Below the pieces are notes generated by a model, which was given only the letters and a program-made list of their open reading frames with translations, had not been told where the DNA came from and made no database searches. 11,769 nucleotides of DNA from Sediminibacterium sp. Lineage in GTDB: Bacteria > Bacteroidota > Bacteroidia > Chitinophagales > Chitinophagaceae. The DNA is taken from NCBI GenBank assembly GCA_017987615.1, contig JAGNTI010000032.1, positions 1-11,769 of the forward strand, written 5' to 3'. The translations under genes were made by a program, and so were the position numbers. This document shows, in pieces, positions 7,748-11,769 of this stretch; position 1 is the stretch's first letter; each line of letters starts with the position of its first letter.

Positions 7748-9208
7748 TTATTTGGTAGGCGCTTTTTTACTTTTTACCTGAATAATATCGTCAAACTGTT
7801 CGATCGTTAATTGTTTGGCAATGATGCGTTTGTCTTTGTCTAACAAATAAACAGTAGGTGTTTTATAGATATCGTAAAGCTGCCTGTAATTGGCCCTGCC
7901 TGCTTTTTCATCCGCTTCTTTTGCAGCTTTTGTTTGGTAGGCATGTATCCAATTTTTCAAGTTTTTTTCTGTCACAAATTTTTTCCAGGCAGCTTGTTCT
8001 GCGTCGTAAATATTTACACCTAACATGGTCATGCCAACTGCTTTCCACTTAGCTCTATAAAAAGAATCCAGTCTTGGAAGCTCTTCTTTACAATGTCCAC
8101 AATTAGGATCGTAAAATACCACCATGGTATAGGTAGAAGGTGTCTTATAGAGTGAAACGGCTTTGCCTAGGGAATCCACCAAATCTAGTGCTGGTGCAGG
8201 TAATCCGAGCTGATTGGCCATTAAACTGTAGGCTCTTTCCGTGACTGTTTTTCGAGACGCAGGGTTTAAAATAACCGTATCGCCTTTGGCATAAAAGTTT
8301 TCAAATAAATACACAAATACTTTGTCTTGCCCCATAAATTCGGGCGCCATATATTTATTGGTAAACTTGGTAAGTAGGTATGGATAAATTTCTTTTCCTG
8401 TTTTTGCCATTAGTAACATGTACTTAATTTCTTCAATTAAAGAGTCGGGTTCAGCAGAAACATAGTACTTAAAATACTCGTCTAATTTAGATTCAAAAAA
8501 CGGTGTTCTTAAAAGCCTGTCATCATTAAAAAGTACGTCATCCCAAAAATGATTTTTGACAAAACGGTATGGCGCCAAAGAGTCTGGTTTTCCGTTAACT
8601 ACAGGCACAGCAGGCGCTACAGGGCGTTTCATGGCACTAAATAGCATCGCTAATAATGAGCCAGGATATTTTTTTACGATATCGTTTCGATAGCCTTCTA
8701 CAAGCTTATCTACCTTTCCATACTCGTCTGCTAATCGGGTAGAATCGGCTTTGGTTTTAGCTGCATTAAATTCGTTTCGGATGTTTTGAAGTTGTTGTCC
8801 TTTTTCAGAAGAAAAACCAATATAGGCTTTAAATAAATCGTTATCGCGTGAACCAGTAATGGTTGCTTTTTCTTTAACAGTTGTATCACCTTCGATACTA
8901 AAATGTTGGTTATCGTCCATTAAAAATTCAAACTGCTTGGTAATTTGTGGCGTAACCACAAAATATACGCCACTCGTTAATTTAGTATCGCCTTTAAAAA
9001 CGCCTTGACCACTGGCATCTAGCATGGTAGAGTCTACGAGCACCAGACTTTTACCATAATAACTCCCTATATAGATTTTACAATTTGTTAGGGGCTTTAA
9101 TTTGATATTTATACGCCTTCCAGCAGGTTTTGTTTGTGCACTAATAGCGCTATTCAAACATAACAGTGTTAAAAAGGTGATACAAGATTTTGCTAAAAAG
9201 TTCTTCAT
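7748..9208 (-). CDS. exported thioredoxin-fold protein (TlpA/ResA-like) with N-terminal extension
   Basis: A 486-residue protein with a signal peptide (hydrophobic core about 9-21, likely cut after ISA at residue 24, before QTKP), so it acts in the periplasm. The Cys17 context lacks a good lipobox. Residues about 32-120 are beta-rich and resemble the DUF4369 domain often fused to thioredoxins in Bacteroidota. Residues about 122-320 are mostly helical and resemble DUF5106; both names are from memory of the architecture. The C-terminal thioredoxin domain (about 334-478) has the redox site CGHC (370-373) in DPNCGHCKEEL and the cis-Pro loop KTPTVYLLD (Pro451). It probably reduces or isomerises disulfides in exported proteins; the partner is unknown. 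Its stop abuts that of metF. A 19-base palindrome covers its start codon. Confidence 0.88.
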   Translation of the reverse strand: MKNFLAKSCITFLTLLCLNSAISAQTKPAGRRINIKLKPLTNCKIYIGSYYGKSLVLVDSTMLDASGQGVFKGDTKLTSGVYFVVTPQITKQFEFLMDDNQHFSIEGDTTVKEKATITGSRDNDLFKAYIGFSSEKGQQLQNIRNEFNAAKTKADSTRLADEYGKVDKLVEGYRNDIVKKYPGSLLAMLFSAMKRPVAPAVPVVNGKPDSLAPYRFVKNHFWDDVLFNDDRLLRTPFFESKLDEYFKYYVSAEPDSLIEEIKYMLLMAKTGKEIYPYLLTKFTNKYMAPEFMGQDKVFVYLFENFYAKGDTVILNPASRKTVTERAYSLMANQLGLPAPALDLVDSLGKAVSLYKTPSTYTMVVFYDPNCGHCKEELPRLDSFYRAKWKAVGMTMLGVNIYDAEQAAWKKFVTEKNLKNWIHAYQTKAAKEADEKAGRANYRQLYDIYKTPTVYLLDKDKRIIAKQLTIEQFDDIIQVKSKKAPTK

Positions 9209-9224
9209 AGAATTAAATTCTATG
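9206..9224. repeat. perfect 19-base palindrome covering the thioredoxin-like gene start
   Basis: CATAGAATT-A-AATTCTATG has 9-base arms around a single central base. It begins immediately after the predicted -7 element (one base before it) and ends with the ATG of the thioredoxin-like gene. It could be a repressor site across the transcription start or, in RNA, a structure pairing the start codon, although a one-base loop would need to open at least two pairs. Confidence 0.55.
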
Positions 9225-9258
9225 CAAATTTAGGTAATTAGATCATGCAGCCTCTCAA
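9225..9258 (-). promoter_or_regulatory. predicted promoter of the thioredoxin-like gene
   Basis: On the minus strand TAAATTTG (9232-9225) fits the Bacteroidota -7 consensus exactly, with TTG at 9258-9256, 23 bases upstream, at the long end of the usual spacing. Transcription would start near 9219, inside the palindrome that reaches the ATG at 9208. Confidence 0.45.
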
Positions 9259-9265
9259 AGCATCT

Positions 9266-9273
9266 TATATTTG
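9266..9273 (+). promoter_or_regulatory. possible -7 promoter element for rlmD
   Basis: TATATTTG matches TAnnTTTG exactly and lies 6 bases before the GTG start at 9280. Initiation would fall at or almost on that codon, giving a leaderless mRNA. No TTG is present at a normal -33 spacing. The element and the one facing the other way share ATTTGCAT (9269-9276, with its inverse at 9222-9229). Confidence 0.35.
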
Positions 9274-9279
9274 CATGCA

Positions 9280-10704
9280 GTGAGAAAACAAAAAAAACAG
9301 CCCATTTTAGAACAGGTATTGGTGCAAGACTATGCAGCCGAGGGCAAGGCATTAGCACGCGTAGACGGCAAAGTGGTATTTATTGAAGGCGCTGTACCAG
9401 GCGACGTTGTGGATGTGCAACTCAAAAAAAATAAAGCCGATTGGGCAGAAGGCTTTGTCGTGTCCTTTAGATCGTATTCCGAAGACCGGGTGCAACCCTT
9501 TTGTGCCCACTTTGGTGTATGTGGTGGATGTCAGTGGCAAATGCTTCCTTATGCAAAACAACTGGTGTATAAACAACAACAAGTAACCGACAATTTAACA
9601 AGAATTGGACGCGTTAACTTGCCGGCAATTAACCCCATTATTGGCGCTAGTCAGACGGAATTGTACCGTAATAAAATGGAATACACGTTTGCTACTAAAA
9701 AATATATTCCTTCCGAACTATTTAGGGAAATGAAAGCAGCTGGTGCCGATTTTTCCAATCAACCGGGTGCTGCTGGTTTTCATGTGCGTGGATTTTTTGA
9801 TAAAGTGGTAGAGGTAGATACTTGTCATTTGCAAGAAGAGCCTACCAACTTCATTCGTAAAATGGTAGCGCAGTACGCACTCGATCATGACCTTCCCTAC
9901 TACGATGTAAAGCAGCATACAGGCTGGTTGCGAAATATGTTTGTGCGTAACACCACCACTGGTGAACTCATGATCAATGTTGTGTTTGGTTACGAAGATG
10001 AACTACACCGCCTTGCATTACTAGATCAGTTACTAGAAGCCTTTCCAGCGATTACCACACTACTGTATACCATCAATACAAAACGAAACGATAGTTTGTA
10101 TGACCTAGATCCAATAACCTATTTTGGAAATGGAAGCATCACCGAAAAACTAGAAAACTTTTCGTTTAAAATTAGTCCTAAATCATTTTTCCAAACCAAT
10201 ACCAAGCAAGCCGAAAAGCTCTATCAAGTAACGCGCGAATTTGCTGAACTAGATGGTTCGCAAGTGGTGTATGATTTGTATTGTGGTACCGGAAGCATTG
10301 GAATTTTTTTAAGCGAAGGCGCTAAAAAAGTAGTGGGTGTAGAAGTGGTAGCTGACGCTATCGAAGATGCAAAAATAAATGCAGCACTCAACAATTTAAA
10401 CCACACTGCATTTTTTGCTGGTGACGTTATTGATATTGTAGATGACGCTTTTTTTGCCACGCATGGCAAGCCGGACGTGGTTATCACAGATCCACCAAGA
10501 GCGGGCATGCACGATAAACTCGTAAAAAAATTATTAGAAATAGCAGCACCAACTATTGTGTACGTGAGTTGTAACCCTGCTACACAGGCTAGAGATTTAG
10601 CGCTCCTTGATGAAAAATATGAGGTTACTAAAATACAGCCTGTAGACATGTTCCCGCACACACTCCACATCGAAAATGTAGTGCAGTTAAAATTAAAAAA
10701 ATAG
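9280..10704 (+). CDS. rlmD: 23S rRNA (uracil-C5)-methyltransferase, RlmD/RumA type
   Basis: This SAM-dependent enzyme forms 5-methyluridine in 23S rRNA (U1939 in E. coli; the exact site here is inferred). From GTG at 9280 it has 474 residues. A TRAM-like RNA-binding domain fills about 8-64. Iron-sulfur cysteines at 75, 81, 84 and 182 keep the C-x5-C-x2-C...C pattern. FFQTN (303-307), the SAM loop DLYCGTGSIG (332-341), TDPPRAG (403-409), the nucleophile Cys431 in VSCNP and Glu465 in HIENV are all present, so it should be active. A TTG three codons earlier overlaps the -7 element, and the ATG at 9275 is out of frame, so GTG is my choice. The rhomboid gene follows after one base. Confidence 0.92.
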   Translation: MRKQKKQPILEQVLVQDYAAEGKALARVDGKVVFIEGAVPGDVVDVQLKKNKADWAEGFVVSFRSYSEDRVQPFCAHFGVCGGCQWQMLPYAKQLVYKQQQVTDNLTRIGRVNLPAINPIIGASQTELYRNKMEYTFATKKYIPSELFREMKAAGADFSNQPGAAGFHVRGFFDKVVEVDTCHLQEEPTNFIRKMVAQYALDHDLPYYDVKQHTGWLRNMFVRNTTTGELMINVVFGYEDELHRLALLDQLLEAFPAITTLLYTINTKRNDSLYDLDPITYFGNGSITEKLENFSFKISPKSFFQTNTKQAEKLYQVTREFAELDGSQVVYDLYCGTGSIGIFLSEGAKKVVGVEVVADAIEDAKINAALNNLNHTAFFAGDVIDIVDDAFFATHGKPDVVITDPPRAGMHDKLVKKLLEIAAPTIVYVSCNPATQARDLALLDEKYEVTKIQPVDMFPHTLHIENVVQLKLKK

Positions 10705-10705
10705 T

Positions 10706-11422
10706 ATGACAGAGTTTAGACCCGGCCGATTTGAAATTTTGCCTGTTATCATTAAAAATCTTTTAATCATTAATGGGTTATTTTATTTGGCGCAAATCAC
10801 ATTTCCAGAATCACCAACTGCAAATTTTAGCCTCGAAGATTTGTTTGCACTACATGCATGGCAAAGTGAATTGTTTAAGCCATGGCAACTGGTAACCCAC
10901 TTATTCATGCACGGCGACTTCTATCATATTTTAGGCAATATGTTTGCGCTTTGGATGTTTGGATCGGTGTTAGAAAACTTATGGGGTTCTGCTCGTTTCA
11001 TTACATTCTATTTGGTTTGTGGATTAGGCGCAGCGCTTATTCATTTGTTATTTTTAAATTATGAATTAACGCCACTCATTGAAGAATTTCAAACCAGAGA
11101 AAAACTAGGGCTTATCAATGAAGCAGTAGCTTTCAAATACAATCAAATTATTAATACCGCAACGCTTGGCGCTAGTGGCGCCGTGTTTGGCATATTGGCG
11201 GCCTTTGTGTATCTCTTTCCTAACACTTATATCTATTTGTACTTTTTTGTACCCGTTAAAGCAAAGTGGGTAGGTCTAATTTATTTTGGCTTTGAAGTTT
11301 TTAGTGCCGTGCAAAATGCAGCTGGCGACAATGTTGCAAGATGGGCACACGTGGGTGGCGCACTTGTAGGACTTATAATTGTGATTACTTGGAACAAAAC
11401 AAACAAAAAAACGTTTTACTAG
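10706..11422 (+). CDS. rhomboid family intramembrane serine protease
   Basis: A 238-residue inner-membrane protease of the GlpG/rhomboid family, which cleaves transmembrane segments. The catalytic pair is Ser157 in GASGAVFG and His215 in ARWAHVGGALVG. The TM2 motif HILGNMF supplies His74 and the oxyanion Asn78, so it looks active. Hydrophobic segments lie at about 12-32, 72-88, 98-117, 154-170, 175-199 and 213-229, the basic six-helix core. A hydrophilic loop at about 118-150 between TM3 and TM4 is longer than in minimal rhomboids. The ATG is one base after the rlmD stop, implying cotranscription and probably translational coupling. A second rhomboid-like gene follows after 14 bases. The substrate is unknown. 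Confidence 0.94.
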   Translation: MTEFRPGRFEILPVIIKNLLIINGLFYLAQITFPESPTANFSLEDLFALHAWQSELFKPWQLVTHLFMHGDFYHILGNMFALWMFGSVLENLWGSARFITFYLVCGLGAALIHLLFLNYELTPLIEEFQTREKLGLINEAVAFKYNQIINTATLGASGAVFGILAAFVYLFPNTYIYLYFFVPVKAKWVGLIYFGFEVFSAVQNAAGDNVARWAHVGGALVGLIIVITWNKTNKKTFY

Positions 11423-11436
11423 TATAAAGCCCATTC

Positions 11437-11769
11437 ATGCCACAACAACGTTTTATGTCAAATAGAAAAATGCTACTCGGAGAAGACAGCAATGCGCTTG
11501 TTTTTTTATTTGCAGTAAACATGACCATTTTTGTGCTCATCAGTTTCTTAAAAACAGTGTATTATTTAACGGATACACCTTTAGAGCTTTTTGAGCGTCA
11601 AATTGTGGATTGGTTTAGAATGCCTGGCAGTTTTGCAGGAGTTATGTATAAGCCATGGACTTTTTTGATTCACTTTTTTAGCCAGTATCATTTTTGGCAA
11701 CTCGTAAGTAGCATGTTATGGCTTTGGAGTTTTGGCTATATTTTTCAGGACTTATCTGGCAATAAACAT
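11437..11769 (+). CDS. second rhomboid-like membrane protein, truncated by window end
   Basis: An open frame of 111 codons from ATG 11437 to the edge, 14 bases after the first rhomboid. Other in-frame ATGs at 11455 and 11470 are possible starts. A hydrophobic helix lies at about 19-38. Residues 72-106 align with 58-92 of the first rhomboid: KPWTFLIHFF against KPWQLVTHLF, and MLWLWSFGYIFQDL against MFALWMFGSVLENL. In that block the TM2 residues His and Asn of HILGN are replaced by Gln88 and Ser92. This suggests either a variant or a non-proteolytic rhomboid. The Ser and His of the catalytic pair would lie beyond the window, so activity cannot be judged. Tandem rhomboid genes are, to my knowledge, common in Bacteroidota. 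Confidence 0.82.
   Translation, partial: MPQQRFMSNRKMLLGEDSNALVFLFAVNMTIFVLISFLKTVYYLTDTPLELFERQIVDWFRMPGSFAGVMYKPWTFLIHFFSQYHFWQLVSSMLWLWSFGYIFQDLSGNKH

Noticed and set aside
9014..9208. Thioredoxin-like protein as a lipoprotein
   Set aside because: Cys17 is preceded by Leu-Leu, which does not fit a lipobox, and a normal signal peptidase site (ISA before QTKP) is present further on.
10224..10670. 148-codon minus-strand frame opposite rlmD
   Set aside because: It is antisense to the SAM and catalytic motifs of rlmD; the low-complexity Ser/Thr/Ala-rich protein is typical of a shadow frame.

Overview
The window looks like an ordinary chromosomal stretch of a Bacteroidota bacterium, probably close to the Chitinophagaceae. 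I base this on AT-rich DNA, start codons without Shine-Dalgarno sequences, several upstream elements matching the Bacteroidota -7 promoter consensus TAnnTTTG, and protein types typical of the phylum: a periplasmic thioredoxin-fold protein with a long N-terminal extension, a bacterial GH3 protein, a short MetF, and tandem rhomboids. The phylum call is fairly safe; the family is a guess. I see no rRNA, tRNA, CRISPR array, insertion sequence, phage gene or pseudogene, and no region of foreign composition.

Left part (1-3466, all minus strand, so read right to left): a small exported or membrane-anchored protein of unknown function, then a SulP anion transporter, a beta-carbonic anhydrase, and the N-terminal half of an ABC exporter whose ATPase part lies beyond the window edge. 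SulP and carbonic anhydrase overlap by ATGA, and carbonic anhydrase and the ABC exporter overlap by about 14 bases. These three are therefore almost certainly one transcript. SulP plus carbonic anhydrase makes sense as an inorganic-carbon (bicarbonate) uptake and interconversion module. The attached exporter is unexpected.

Middle (3573-6657, minus strand): a tight operon lptB - GH3 - fabG, with gaps of 5 and 35 bases. It links lipopolysaccharide export, an acyl-adenylating GH3 enzyme of unknown substrate, and a ketoacyl-ACP reductase, which suggests a lipid or envelope role for the GH3 enzyme. metF (methylenetetrahydrofolate reductase) is divergent from lptB across a 136-base promoter region.

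Right part (7748-11769): metF converges on an exported thioredoxin-like protein, and their stop codons are directly adjacent. That gene is divergent from an rlmD-type 23S rRNA uridine methyltransferase. The 71-base spacer carries two opposed -7 elements, and a perfect 19-base palindrome runs into the thioredoxin gene's start codon. rlmD is followed after one base by an intact rhomboid protease and then by a second, truncated-by-window rhomboid-like gene that has lost the conserved TM2 His and Asn.

Nothing here is clearly a new defence or mobile system. The most interesting items are the divergent rhomboid paralogue, the start-codon palindrome, the GH3 operon, the exporter fused to the carbon-uptake operon, and the small unknown gene with its own operator-like palindrome.
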